Shown one piece after another: positions 23,996 to 34,519 of a DNA stretch of 64,000 bases; the stretch's first letter is position 1, and the number at the start of each line of letters is the position of its first letter. The stretch is from Perkinsus marinus ATCC 50983 (lineage: Eukaryota > Perkinsozoa > Perkinsida > Perkinsidae). The stretch lies in assembly GCF_000006405.1 (NCBI RefSeq), contig NW_003206847.1, positions 273,494 through 337,493 of the forward strand, given 5' to 3'. The position numbers were made by a program, and so were the translations under genes. The notes under the pieces were generated by a model, which worked only from the letters and a program-made list of their open reading frames with translations, did no database searches and was not told where the DNA came from.

Positions 23996-25477
23996 TTCCG
24001 GGCCGGCGTATGTGGTGATGACAGTCCATCAATAGAGGCATCGAGCGTGTTAGGTAGTAAGGACAGTGCTTGGTCATTATAAAGAGGACCCATGGTTTAG
24101 GCGTGAACAAAGAACAATCAGCCTCCGAGGCGGCGCCTCAAGGCAGCCGTCGCTATCGATCTCCAGTCTCACTATATGATAGCACCTCTACTATGCGGAG
24201 TTGCAGTGGAGTGAAGCCTTGTGTATTCTATGACCATCGAGTTCGTCAAGTCCGAATGGACGTTGATGGCATCGAGACTATCGCTGACTTCTGTTTCGGC
24301 TCAAGAGGTGGCCTCCCTTCTACGTCCACAGCTCCATTGCTCATAGTGTCCCCTAACAACATCTCCCCCATCCAACGGTCGCAGATCCTGGATCTTGCTT
24401 TTGAACGCTTGAATTGCCCTGCAGTCTATATGCCTCGACGAGCCTCTATGGCGGCATTCAGCCACGGCCAGAGCTGCAGTCTGGTGCTGGACGTAGGGGC
24501 TAGCATGGTCAGCTGTGTGCCAGTTATGGACGGCTTTGTCATGCAAAGGCCTTCAGTAGAGTACCCTGTGGGGGGCGATACCCTGGATGCCTTCCTACTA
24601 GAGAGGTTACTAGGCCCTCGATCTCTACGGGACCTTCATAGTGTACCCTCAGCGATGCGGCTCCAACGAGTTCGCGATGTGAAGCACTCCTACTGTGCTC
24701 GTCTGGCAACATCACCGATGAAGCCGAAGCAAATTCAAGCCATATTCGGCACTTTGAGTGGTCGGAATTCACCAAGCCCATCGCCACTGAGCTCGCCCCG
24801 TAGCACTTGTGCTGGTTTTAATCTCCCAGACGGCACTGATTTGGCGTCGTTGAGGCCCCCACAGGACTTCGCCCGAGCCTTGCCGGAGCTTCTTTTCGAC
24901 CCCTCCGGGTTCACAAGTGCGGCAAATCGGTTGTCAAGTCACGTGCCTCGAGGCGTCGTGCCGGGCACCTCACTACTACCTCCTGTCAACCTTGCAGGCT
25001 TCCGAGGCCTTCCTAAGATGGTCATGGAAGTGGTGCCTCAAATTGACGTGGACGTCAGGCAACGGGTATGTGCGTCAATTACGATTACAGGAGGGCAGAG
25101 TTGCATTGAGAATTTACCCCAGCGTTTGCGACAGTGAGTGAAGGAACGTTTACTTTCACGTCGAGGGACGCTGCCCGCCTCAGATGCCTGGGCCCGAACA
25201 GTGGTGGTGACACGGGTGTTAGCAGCATACCATCCCTGGCGAGAGTACGTCTACTGGCGGCGGAGACTCAGGCGGAGCGAAGGGCCTCCTCGTGGTTGGG
25301 AGCATCGGTAATTTCGTGGCGCGTGACGCGCTCAACAGAGTCTCTGGCTGACAGATACTAGGAAGTTTGTCGTCATTCCAACACTTGATGGTCACCAAGA
25401 AGGAGTGGGCCGAGAAGGGCGCCTCGAGACTAGCTCAGCAAGGGAATATCGCTTCGAACGAGCGAATGCCAATATAG
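23921..25477 (+). CDS. ARP4: Actin-related protein, ARP4/BAF53-like
   Basis: Nuclear actin-fold subunit typical of INO80/SWR1/NuA4-type chromatin complexes. Four exons fit perfectly in phase: 23921-24053, 24101-25133, 25244-25307, 25355-25477 (450 aa; introns 47, 110 and 47 nt). Phosphate-binding loops are LDLGAANFRAG (residues about 20-30) and LVLDVGASMVSCVPVMDGF. FERLNCPAVYMPRRASMAAF aligns with the BAF53 segment before loop 2. LPELLFDPSG and ITITGGQSCIENLPQRLRQ match the ARP4 region before the C-terminus. The ending VRLLAAETQAERRASSWLGA then SILGSLSSFQHLMVTKKEW is diagnostic for actins, and the ERR-SSWxG form favours ARP4. The central region (around 190-230) is Ser/Pro-rich. Paralogue choice is by remembered patterns, so ARP4 is likely rather than certain. 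Confidence 0.75.
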
Positions 25478-25596
25478 TCGTAACATATACGTAAAATTAT
25501 TTCTACTGCTACCACCGGATCAGCGTTGCTGCCCTCGAGCCATCAATGCGGAACGGGCTGTTTCGAGGAGACGTATGTTGACCTTCCTACTTCCTA

Positions 25597-26712
25597 ATGC
25601 CGCCGAATGCTGCTCCATCGTGGTGGATCGATACGTGCTTCCAATTTCTGGATGTCTGTAGTGCAGCTCTGAGGGACCAAGGCCTGTCGGTGAAGTCACA
25701 AGGGTCCTTTGCTCAAGGCTTGGCCGTGGAAGGCAGCGATCTTGATGCCGTTATATATAGGAAGGGCTTCGAGGCACCTAAGGGTAAGAGTACTACCATT
25801 ATAGCTCTGCTATGTGACTGCTGTTGCATATTTGCGCTGAAAGCTCCGCTGCTCCCTCCGGGGGCATTAGATTCTGCGGCCATGATTGTCATTCATCATA
25901 GACTATTGTCGGCAGGTAAGGCTGTGGTGAATGCTCTAACGGGCGCTAGTCGGCGGGTTATGAGCTATGTTAATAACGGCAAGGGTGGCCCCTATATGCA
26001 TCTCAGGACCATTGAAAGGGTCCCTTGGGCTAGGATACCATTGGTGAAACTACAGTTCACCTGGGTAGTAGTAAGATGGATGGCGATCGTCTGATGTGGT
26101 GGTCAGGGATGGCCCTCGGGGAGAGGCAAGCCATGGACTGTTGAAGTGGACCTTTCCTATGGGGATGAAACAAGAGGCTCCTACGATACTCGGGTACTCA
26201 CAGCCGCGTCACTCGCCACGAAATTATATCGTTACTGTGGTCAGATCGGCACCCTGGTTTCTTCCCAACCTCAACTGCGTACCTTCTTGCAGACCATCAA
26301 GGGCTGGGCGCTATCTCAGGAGGAAGGCATCCTGAACTCGCAACGTCAAGCCTTGAGCACGTTTGCTCTCATTCTCCTAGGGCTTTGCTATTACAATAGG
26401 AATCTCCGTCGCGAGCAGCCAGTTGAGGTCGATGGCTTCTTTCATTTCATTACTCGAGAGATCGGCAATCTTGATGCTAGCGTTTGTCACATTTGGGTGG
26501 AAGAAGGTCAATTAAAGCACGTGGTGGACGAGGAGGACGATGAGGACCGTAGTAGACTCACCCGAAGCCCTCTCAAAATCTTGGTGAGCTCAATAGGCCT
26601 ATTTCGCATTGTGAACGTGACTGGTGAAGGTACCAGGGGAAGGTCCAGAGAGCAACGCGGCGAGGAGTCTATCCCGGAAAATGTGGATGCAGGTCGTCTA
26701 CCCCGCTTTTGA
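25597..26712 (+). CDS. Non-canonical poly(A)/poly(U) polymerase (DNA polymerase beta-like nucleotidyltransferase)
   Basis: Adds nucleotides to RNA 3' ends. Exons 25597-25783, 25844-26064 and 26107-26712 join in phase to give 337 aa (introns 60 and 42 nt). The catalytic signature GSFAQGLAVEGSDLD lies near residues 36-50 with two metal-binding Asp, and VEVDLS near 150 supplies the third. VPWARIPLVKLQF before it is the family's usual strand. The central domain has TFLQTIKGWALSQ and FALILLGLCYYN, then VDGFFHFITREI, as in PAP-associated domains. A Glu/Asp-rich stretch near 310 and a basic tail end the protein. The 3' end may contain another small intron (GTGAGC at 26584), so the tail is tentative. 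It begins only 120 bp after ARP4. Confidence 0.7.
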
Positions 26713-27228
26713 ACGAGCAAGTCTGAATAGTCGGCGGAAAACTGTTGGCCCTTCCCCGGTGAGTCGAGGGTGCTGATGTGGGTATTTCGTCAACACTGGA
26801 ATGCCCCAAATGAAATGACTTGAGCGGAGCCATTAAATAGGTACGAGGTCCTCGGGGAAGCCTCGTCGGGAAGCAGCCCTTGGTCAATGGGCGTCGTCGT
26901 CGTACTACCAGTCATGGTGCTGTTTATATGTAGGGCCTCCACGAAGCTCCGGTGACGAGAGAGGTCGAGTACAGAATGCGGCCGAGTTTGAATTTTCCAA
27001 GGCTACTACTACAAAAAGGACCCTATTCGAGACCAAGTTGAGATTGCATAATGATAATGAGTATGTTGACTGCGTTTTCCTTTTATCTTGAACTGTTGGG
27101 TTTACAAGTTGGGGGATGGTTCAAACAACGTAACCTTCACCGGGGAATGGTATAGCAATCATAAATGCGTCTTCGATTATTCATCTCCAGCGTTATCAGA
27201 ATCTATTGAATCAGCCAGCTGAGGCTCT
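26713..27228. other. Intergenic
   Basis: No recognisable gene; short ORFs only. Confidence 0.5.
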
Positions 27229-27618
27229 TTGGAAATGCTGAGCTCAACTATCCGTCCATTGTCCTCTCTATCCCGGAACTCCGCCATCATGTCCGCATTC
27301 GCGAAGATGTTCGGTGGTAAGACACGGCAGGGGGTGACTGATACTACTAATGAGAGTGCTGGGCTTGTGAAGGACTTCCGGAATACAACCTGCAGGCTGC
27401 CCCCGACCATTAAGAAGGATGAAGTAAGTGTTTTGTTGTACACCATTAATGTGATCGACGCTTGCCAGCATTTGTTGCGTGCTGCGAAGCGGTGTGAGAC
27501 ATGCCGCCGATGGTTCACCGAGGAAGTCTGTCGAGTGTGTCACCCCGCATGGTATGATGCCTGTCTGAACGCTCACCATCCGGTACACTACTCACCATCA
27601 GTTTGTGAGTATTGGTGA
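27229..27618 (+). CDS. Putative small gene with a RecR-like zinc ribbon (model uncertain)
   Basis: The plus frame starts MEMLSSTIRPLSSLSRNSAI, which resembles a mitochondrial presequence (Ser/Arg-rich, no acids after residue 2). It later contains CETCRRWFTEEVCRVC, whose C-x2-C-x8-C-x2-C spacing and residues recall bacterial RecR. A consensus donor GTAAGTG at 27424 and an acceptor at about 27468 suggest an intron just before HLLRAAKRCETC. No RecR helix-hairpin-helix or Toprim domain is visible, and the opposite strand also has an open frame ending ISKEPQLADSIDSDNAGDE. The exon structure, strand and function are therefore unsure. Confidence 0.3.
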   Translation: MEMLSSTIRPLSSLSRNSAIMSAFAKMFGGKTRQGVTDTTNESAGLVKDFRNTTCRLPPTIKKDEVSVLLYTINVIDACQHLLRAAKRCETCRRWFTEEVCRVCHPAWYDACLNAHHPVHYSPSVCEYW

Positions 27619-27734
27619 TAGCTCAGGTACATGGCGACAAGGAAGCTGATGAAACAAAGGTGAAGGACCATTGAGAAAAGAGACTTGTATTTGACGTGTA
27701 ATTTTTGATATTGGTGTACTTCTTACAGATTCAT

Positions 27735-27886
27735 CTTCCTCCAGCTTTTGCTGCTGAATCCTCTTTCGCCGCTTTTCCTCGCGTTCACTTGGAACAGTCT
27801 TACTACGAACAGGCGCTCCAGGGCAAACAGAAATGGCGGTGAATAACACAAACTCCAACGCAGAACTTATGTCCACTTCCTAGATA
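27735..27886 (-). CDS. Possible exon of an unrecognised protein
   Basis: After an acceptor (CTATCTAG) the minus strand reads VDISSALEFVLFTAISVCPG, then a strongly charged helix REEKRRKRIQQQKLEEDE, and reaches a GTAAGA donor. Coding-like but without recognised homology; neighbouring exons were not found. Confidence 0.3.
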
Positions 27887-28495
27887 GGATATTAATTCTG
27901 GGAGTCCCCATTCGACATGTTACATATCGGCAGTATGAGACACATATCACATCAATCTCACGCTGCCGATAATCCAGCGTGTAAGGCACTACATCAAACA
28001 CTTAGTAAAAGCTTCTGCCTCCCCCGTCGACTCGCATAATGACCGTCACATGACTCGTCAAACTCAACAGAGAAGACAATAAATGAATACCTTCTTTCGT
28101 GACGGAATACATGACTTCACGACTACATGTCTGCGTGTGTCACCTCCCACACACGGTGCACCACGCTGAATGCCGCAACATTTTTTCATCTTCAGTGAAT
28201 CACCGGTAACGCCATTTACATGAAGTCTTTGAACGCCAATACCACTCTTCTACCTCATCTTACTTATGCCTGCGAAAGAAAAGTTGAACCGCTCCAGCCG
28301 CAGGACGATACCAACTGAACCCAAAGGCAGCCATAGAAAAAGAAAGTATCATTCGGTCACATCCAGGTGATGGCGGCGCACAACAACAGAGACCGACAGC
28401 ATAGTGTACACACCAGAAGACCGTTAGGTTCTCTCACAGTGCCCACCGCCACTTATACGTCGAAATGCTACACGGTATAACATAGTTGGAAACCA
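27887..28495. other. Intergenic or unresolved exons
   Basis: No ORF or motif recognised; may contain 5' exons of the fragment at 27735-27886. Confidence 0.4.
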
Positions 28496-29154
28496 TTATC
28501 GTCGGAACCTTCCTCCCGCCTCATTCGTTTTCAATACGATATTGTCACGACTTCTGCCCTCAGACGAGCGCCTCTTGAAGGGAGCACGTCTGACTTGCCG
28601 TCCTGAGCCGCTTCGACTGACGGTCCACCCTCCTCTCCTTGGAGTCCTCTGTGGGGGTGTCCGCACTGTGGTCCTAGAATGCTGTCCAGAGTCGCCCCCC
28701 TGTTCGGTATCTTCAATCTCCGCAACGGATTCGTCAACCTTGCATACCTATACAGACACCACCGAGACGTCATTAGTCGACCCACGATTGAGAAAACATC
28801 TAAAATTAACTAACGTCAACTCCCCGCCGAGTAGTATCGGCAACGGCCGAGGACCCGAGGGGCTGCTGTTGTTTGCCCTTCTCACCTTCAACACTGCTCC
28901 ATCCACATGTCGTCCATGCAGTTTATTCTCAGCGGTTTCCGCAGCATCACGCCGGATGAACCCGATAAGGGCCGTCGGTATCGAGCCTCTATGAACCTGA
29001 GCGGACCCAAGTGCAAGGTGCCGAGGGCCTCACCCACTGCTACCTTCACAGAGACGACCGGGCTGTTGACAGTAGCCTGAAATAGATGATACAGTTGCTG
29101 TGGCGTCACAGTGGACGGGCAGTTTCTAACGAACACCCACGACCCAGCGGACAT
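28496..29154 (-). CDS. Small RRM protein with Arg/Ser-rich tail
   Basis: Three exons in phase: 29044-29154, 28886-28996 and 28496-28747, giving 157 aa with 47- and 138-nt introns. The RNA-recognition motif occupies residues 4-75: WVFVRNCPSTVTPQQLYHLF supplies RNP2, IPTALIGFIRRDAAETAENK the RNP1 strand, and LHGRHVDGAVLK the end. The aromatic residues of RNP1 are reduced to one Phe. The C-terminal third is basic and Arg/Ser/Pro-rich (TPPQRTPRRGG, SRSGSGRQVRR), as in SR-type splicing or mRNA-binding proteins. Two in-phase acceptors nine bases apart at the start of exon 3 would add or drop three residues. Precise orthologue not assigned. Confidence 0.7.
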
Positions 29155-29430
29155 TGGACCAGTGTACCTTTAGGAAGAAGACTCTATCAGAGGGGTGCCT
29201 GCTGAGCCTTACATATCATGCCTCCAAACATCCTTACCTCCAATGCTTTCTCGAGGATAGTAGGAATTATTCAAGGCTGAGTCCGGACTAGCTACGCCAC
29301 CACTGATATTAACAAAAAAGTACCCAAAGGGTTCCATGAGAGATACCCCTCACAGATGAACCATATCGCAAAGCCAACGATTGTTCGGTCCTTACAGGTG
29401 ACCATTCAGAACGTCCTCCCTGTCACACCC

Positions 29431-29515
<85 letters not shown>

Positions 29516-29721
29516 CTTCTAATGTGATTCCCGAACTCGTCATCCTCCATGGCGACATCAGCAGAAACCTTCGCAGTTCGTCTCCGTGTATTCGAGGAGG
29601 ATGAGAGGGGCCTATTCGAGAGCAATAATACTTCATAGTTTATAGTATTATCCCCTTCACTCATACTATAAATCATATAGTGTGACACGAGCTACAGTGA
29701 CAGACGCCTACTACTACCCTT
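29155..29721. other. Intergenic with (CTA)n
   Basis: Contains the (CTA)n tract at 29431-29515; no gene seen. Confidence 0.5.
29431..29515 (+). repeat. (CTA)n microsatellite
   Basis: About 28 uninterrupted CTA units. Confidence 0.95.
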
Positions 29722-30116
29722 CTAAGAGAGCTCTCTCACCGCCATGGCCACGCCCTTTACGTACCACACCAGCAGACCTGCCAAAAACATTACAGCGAGG
29801 AGACTCGCAGCATAAGAAAATAATACTATGTACAAACTCCTAGTAGCAGAGCCATGACCCGACACCAGCACTACCGCTTATGATCGTCTCCCTCGGCATC
29901 TCCCATGACTATTTCTGCAGCCGTCTCTGCATCGGCAGCGCTCCGCATTCTAAGCAACAACTGAAGTCAGCGCTACCAGCAATGCTTACCTCCCAGCCTG
30001 CTGTCGTGTTTCATCATTTGCATTAGCAAGACGACGGACCTAATCATAACTTGGAGGAGGTGCGGTATTGATATAGTTACCCCTCTGAGACTGGAAAGGA
30101 AAAGGCGATTCGACAT
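29722..30116 (-). CDS. Small single-pass, tail-anchored-like membrane protein
   Basis: Four exons (30081-30116, 29990-30039, 29875-29949, 29722-29839) join in phase to a 92-aa protein; introns are 41, 40 and 35 nt, among the shortest here. It starts MSNRLFLSSLRGVRRLANAN, has a polar and acidic middle (AAEIVMGDAEGDDHK) and one hydrophobic segment near the C-terminus, SLLAVMFLAGLLVWYVKGVA, followed by a short tail. That layout suggests insertion in ER or mitochondrial outer membrane with the N-terminus in the cytosol. Family not recognised; the splice model is a deduction but every phase agrees. Confidence 0.5.
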
Positions 30117-30949
30117 GTTGGGGCTCAAATGGGAATCAACCACTGATCATTAGGCGTTTGCTTTATTCATTTGATCGCCCTGGACACAGTCAGGGTTTTC
30201 GTGATAGTTGGCATGCTCACTCGAACGTCTACAACGAGCAAAATTTGCTTAGGGTACTCAAACAAAAACTGGCAAACGCCTTCAGTGTGACACAGGTCAT
30301 GTGGACTCGATACAAATAAGGACTACGACGGATCACATCGTCAGCAATCGTACCACACAGACCTGTGAATCTCATGCTACACCCCGAGCCGACCCCCTCC
30401 CACGTGGCACCTTCATATCACAGACGGAAAACAAAAAGAACTGTGCCGCCCGATGAACCATAAAATTACGGACCGGCAATATAACATCTCCATTGAACCT
30501 ATATCACCCTAGCCCGGCGTAAAGCAGGCAGTTTGTAGTAGAAGGTGTAGTAGTATTTTCTTCCCTCCTGCAGCGCCGAAAAGAGATGGAGTACAACGAA
30601 TTCGCACTAGAACCTCGGTCGAAGGAGCCGACTTGGGGTCACTTATCAACACGAACAGGGGGCGACAAGGAGCGATATCACCAACCCATAATGAGCAGCG
30701 TGCAAGTAAGATAATGCTGACTGAAGTCTAACTAGCGGAGGTCGCTGTATTGACTCACGGGCAGTTCAATAGACGAGTTCTGAAAGTGGTAACCGGTTAC
30801 AAAGTCGATATTGAGGGGAAACGCATTGAAATTCGAATCCCATCTCAATGCGCCCAGTTTTGTGAACTAGTGTCGGCTTTGGCTCTTGAACGACCCCTCA
30901 GTAGAGTAACACAATAAGACTGCGTGATGGGGTTAAACTAGTATTAACT
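30117..30949. other. Intergenic
   Basis: No gene or RNA recognised. Confidence 0.45.
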
Positions 30950-32831
30950 TCAATCATGCCATTCCTCTGGAACTAGTTCAAATACATTTGCTGGCAGGTA
31001 CTTGTCGAATTCATCAATAAAAGTTTGTGTCTTCAGGCACTGCATTAACCACTCCTCTGTTACCAAGGCTGGTGTAGGAACAACACCTGAACCACGTGAA
31101 GCACTGGTGGCGCCGACAATAAAAGCCGGATGGCGGGATTGAACCGCCGACCTTCAGTTTACAAGACTGACGCTCTACCACTAAGCTAAACCGGCTTGAG
31201 AATTCCGACTGCGCCCTTGATTCGTAAAGTCTCCTACCATGTTTGAGGTCAAATAACAATCTTGCGGGTAACTTGTAACCCCTTCCAACAACAACCACCC
31301 TCGCGCCTCTCGGGGACTCTTTATCAACGACTCCTCCGCAAAGTCGAACAAGATTGTGATAATGCTCAACGTCCGGAATAGACTGCATCTGTAACAGCAA
31401 TTCTCAGGGGATCTATGAGAGCAGTCTACTTCTCCTGAAAAGTGTATCCTTATTTTCTCCAGCGGCCCGTTCTTGCCAACTGTCCATCTTGGTCTTCCCG
31501 CCCACTCATCAACAAGGTACGAGTCTACTGATAACCACTTTGACGCCGACCGACAGTCGATCAGCCATTCCTCCCCAATGATACTGCATGTAGGAGTACA
31601 CAGACCATACAGCACCTACGAGGTACTTCATAAAGGTGTCCACAGCGAAAATGGATTCACCTTGAGAGTAACGACAACCTTCTTGCTGGGTACAATGACA
31701 TGAGTCGGCTTAGGGCAGACCCCCTTCTCCAAACAACGATCAAGATTCTCTATCTTGGCTCCTCCCAGTCTATTGCATAAGCCGTTCGCGGTTCGTTCGA
31801 GAGCCGCACCAACTCCCGAAAGCATGAGGACCTTAAAACAATTTCCTTTCCAATTGTTGATCGAAGAGAATTATTCGAGATCGGTGATGCTCACTTTATT
31901 GGAGCTCATACTTGAACGCCGACCGCCACTGCTGACTCGAGCCACTGGCGAAGTACTCCTAGAGGCAGGCAGACGGCTCCTGGCCACAGGGGAGCTCTTA
32001 GCCTGAATCACAAAGGCTCTTCCGAAAAAATCCTCATTGTAAGGCATTATCTCTTTACAGTCGCTATTCTCCTAGTCGGTGCCGTCGTAATGGACTCCGA
32101 TGATCTTCTCCTTTTCGACGCCTCAATGTTGTTTGCCAAACTTAGCCGCTTCGAGGCCCTCCTCTGAGCATAACCCTCCACCTCGGCCCCCCCACACGGC
32201 CCAGCCCCCAACCCTCGTCCCTCCTGGTCACTCACAACCTCCGAGGAGTACCCATACGGCGGTTGCGTCTCCTCAATGACACAATCCAACACCTCCTCCA
32301 CCTCATCCACGGACGACTCAGCCACTTCCCCAACCGATACAGGTTCACCACAGTCCATCTCCTGAGTGCTGATCAGCTCCCGTGTGGCTTCTCTCGAGAG
32401 GCTGTTGTCGTCGTCGTTGCTGCTACTGCCGATATTTCTTAATTTCTCCAACTCCCACAGCGGCACCGAGCTGTGCATACCGGCGAAAATTCCAAAACTC
32501 CGGAACCTCTCAGTGTCCTCTAGATACACCTTGTCAATGAGACTCCGCATCCTGAGTGGATCAGAGATCATCTCCATCATCATCATATCAGACCTACTCC
32601 GCTACTCGAAGGCCCTCAACAGCCTTCGCCCAGTTAGCAAGGCGCTCGCCACTGGCCCTAGAGGAGTTCTCCAGCCATACTAGGGCCGAGGCAACTTTGA
32701 AGCCTTGACCCTGTCATCAAGAACGTAGCAGAAGCCCTCAATACCACAAACCTCACTCTGAGAAACTCCGCCAGACGAGTTGAATCCCACGCGGAGATGT
32801 CATCCCACGTAATGGTAGACGAATTTGCCAT
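30950..32831 (-). CDS. Protein with C-terminal tandem BRCT domains
   Basis: Eight exons fit in phase for 481 aa: 32757-32831, 32606-32710, 32059-32571, 31895-32002, 31661-31831, 31430-31615, 31238-31388, 30950-31086. The N-terminus (MANSSTITWDDISAW, FKVASALVWLENSS) is a small helical region; then come an acidic stretch and a basic Ser/Arg-rich linker with KRRRSS. BRCT1 begins VLMLSGVGAALERTANGLCN and ends IIGEEWLIDC; BRCT2 includes LVRLCGGVVDKESPRGARVV and ALVTEEWLMQCLKTQTFIDE, the Trp of each being the family hallmark. The protein ends NVFELVPEEWHD. Paired C-terminal BRCTs usually bind phosphoserine in DNA-damage proteins such as MCPH1, MDC1 or PTIP; which one is unclear. The 34-nt intron before exon 3 is the least certain. 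Intron 7 holds a tRNA gene. Confidence 0.7.
31124..31195 (-). tRNA. trnT-UGU: tRNA-Thr (anticodon UGU)
   Basis: The minus strand folds as a standard 72-nt cloverleaf. The acceptor stem GCCGGTT/ATCCGGC has one T-T mismatch, the D-arm is in TAGCTTAGTGGTAGAGC, and the anticodon stem TCAGT/ACTGA encloses CTTGTAA (TGT). The T-arm GGCGG-TTCAATC-CCGCC pairs perfectly. No intron and no encoded CCA. It sits entirely within the 151-nt intron 7 of the BRCT gene, on the same strand. Confidence 0.93.
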
Positions 32832-32944
32832 CCGTAATTCACTTCAGTTTGCTCGGTATAAAATACGACTACACTCATTATTAACTCATGACCAACTCAA
32901 TGCCAGCTCTGTGAAACTAGTACTACTACTCCTACGTTCGGAAT

Positions 32945-33967
32945 TCAAGCGCCTATGGCGAAGTCAATCTCATTTGTCACTATATCACAACTTGCCCTCT
33001 GACGGATCTCCAACAATACAATATCCATATCCAAGTCTTTGGGCCGTGGACACCGGCCCGCGAGAAACTCCTCTCTGACGAGCCCCTCCCACTGGGCCGG
33101 TCCACGTACCAACACCTTCACATCGAGACCATCCAGCAATTTGAGGAATTCTTTCCATGTCGACTCCGTCCGCACAGCACTGCAGAGGTAACACACAGCG
33201 TCTTGTCGCATTCGTCTGATAGTCGCCATAAGGGCTCCAACGATAGTCGGGTCGTAGGTGAGGTCAGCCCCAAGAAGGACCTCCGCCGACTCCAACAAAT
33301 CACTGCGGCTCTGATCGTCCCACCTCAGCTCAGCTACTTCCACGTTATCGAGTTTATTGCTCTTCACATTGGCTCTCAAGGCCTCCACTACCAATGCGTT
33401 TCCGTCGGTTAGCACAACCCTCCTAGCGGCACTGAATCCAGCAGCAACGAGACCTACCAAACCACTCCCCGAGCCCAACTCGAGCACGTCCTTGCCCTCA
33501 ACAGCACACTTGTTGGCGACCAACCAGCTCGCGAGGTACCGACCTGCCTCCCACTGGGAGAGGCCTGTGGTCCCTTGCTCTATAAAACGACCAGAGACGT
33601 CGTACCCCAAGGAGATGGACGAATCCCCAACCCGATAAGCGATGAAACCTCTTTCGCTTTCAGGCGTGTTGAGCTCGGAATTATTTTGGGCTATAAATTC
33701 ATACCATAAATCGTGCACTTCGTCAGTGATGCGGCCAAGCTCCGTTACAAGTCGCTTGACAAAAGCAACTGAGTATTTCAAAGGAGGTGAGCACGTGAGG
33801 TCAGCATGAATGGTCTCATCGATGAGAGCCTCTTGAGCCTCCCAAGTAACATAAGGAACGAGTAATGAGGTCCATGGGATGGACCCAACAGGATAGAGGG
33901 AGAAATAGTAGCGAGGAAGAGGAAACAGAGAAACACCCTCAGGGGAGGAATCGGCAGCAGAGGCCAT
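32945..33967 (-). CDS. EEF2KMT: EEF2-lysine methyltransferase-like (FAM86/EFM3 family)
   Basis: Seven-beta-strand SAM-dependent methyltransferase predicted to trimethylate a lysine of translation elongation factor 2. It is intronless, 340 aa from ATG at 33967 (MASAADSSPEGVSLF). The N-terminal 120 residues match the helical FAM86 extension in layout. The hallmark TTGLSQWEAGRYLASWL (about residue 160) precedes motif I VLELGSGSGLVGLVAAG, which binds SAM. RRVVLTDGNALVVEALRANV is motif post I, and EVLLGADLTYDPTIVGAL carries the motif equivalent to human VIAADVLYCPE. TESTWKEFLKLLDG and the acidic-strand ending DMDIVLLEI complete the fold. Length and order agree with human EEF2KMT (330 aa). The gene starts 1 kb upstream of, and on the same strand as, the BRCT gene, with about 110 bp between them. 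Confidence 0.85.
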   Translation of the reverse strand: MASAADSSPEGVSLFPLPRYYFSLYPVGSIPWTSLLVPYVTWEAQEALIDETIHADLTCSPPLKYSVAFVKRLVTELGRITDEVHDLWYEFIAQNNSELNTPESERGFIAYRVGDSSISLGYDVSGRFIEQGTTGLSQWEAGRYLASWLVANKCAVEGKDVLELGSGSGLVGLVAAGFSAARRVVLTDGNALVVEALRANVKSNKLDNVEVAELRWDDQSRSDLLESAEVLLGADLTYDPTIVGALMATIRRMRQDAVCYLCSAVRTESTWKEFLKLLDGLDVKVLVRGPAQWEGLVREEFLAGRCPRPKDLDMDIVLLEIRQRASCDIVTNEIDFAIGA

Positions 33968-34033
33968 TTCAATAGAGGAACTGGGAAAATAAATCCGATT
34001 ACGGGATAATTCACCCAATTCAACATGCTGTTA

Positions 34034-34358
34034 TCAGAAAGGAGTGAGATGAAGACGTTTATACAGTAAATTGGTACAGTCCCTTACCGTATTCAGAGCT
34101 CTTAGAGTGTTGAAGCCCATCGGTGCAAGGCCTTCCTCCACCGACACCATCCAAGAGGACGGCTCATCAAGCTTCCCTTTATACACACGAGTTCGCGAAG
34201 GAGTGGTATGATATTGCCAAATTACGCCACCCACCCACCCACTCCCTATCACCTATCTCCAATTTGTTCGTAATGACCAAGGCCCACCTCTCGGCTCGTC
34301 TTCCCAAAGCGACGGCTCCTGTATAGTTATTCCCAACCAACACAGAGACCCCATCCAT
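34034..34358 (-). CDS. Small protein, 82 aa, unrecognised
   Basis: Two exons (34253-34358 and 34034-34176) join in phase across a 76-nt intron. The sequence reads MDGVSVLVGNNYTGAVALG, ERWALVITNKLEIG, then SWMVSVEEGLAPMGFNTLRA and ends LLYKRLHLTPF. Alternating hydrophobic strands and a final amphipathic helix suggest a compact alpha/beta domain. I thought of the proteasome-assembly chaperone PSMG3, but the match is too weak to name. It lies 67 bp upstream of the EEF2KMT start codon. Confidence 0.4.
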
Positions 34359-34519
34359 CCTCACAACACAAAAACTTCGCTCCGCTAAGAAAACTCCATA
34401 ACAAATTATACACTATACTATCATCACTACCGAACTCCTAACGAGGGCATTCTTCGATGCACTAAATGAAATATGCCTTCAACCGTTACTAATTTGATGT
34501 CAACTTCCACCAGTATCAA

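Noticed and set aside
25909-25960. Possible 34-nt intron in the nucleotidyltransferase
   Set aside because: Removing it breaks the reading frame, whereas reading through preserves it.
27291-27330. MSAFAKMFGG as an ESCRT-III (CHMP4) start
   Set aside because: Only the first ten residues resemble CHMP4; the downstream sequence does not.
27177-27518. 113-aa minus-strand ORF ending SIDSDNAGDE
   Set aside because: Overlaps the zinc-ribbon frame on the plus strand and lacks motifs; kept only as an alternative in that entry.
31014-31400. 128-aa minus-strand ORF running through the tRNA
   Set aside because: It reads through the tRNA-Thr and the intron; the BRCT exons on either side use defined splice sites that remove this part.
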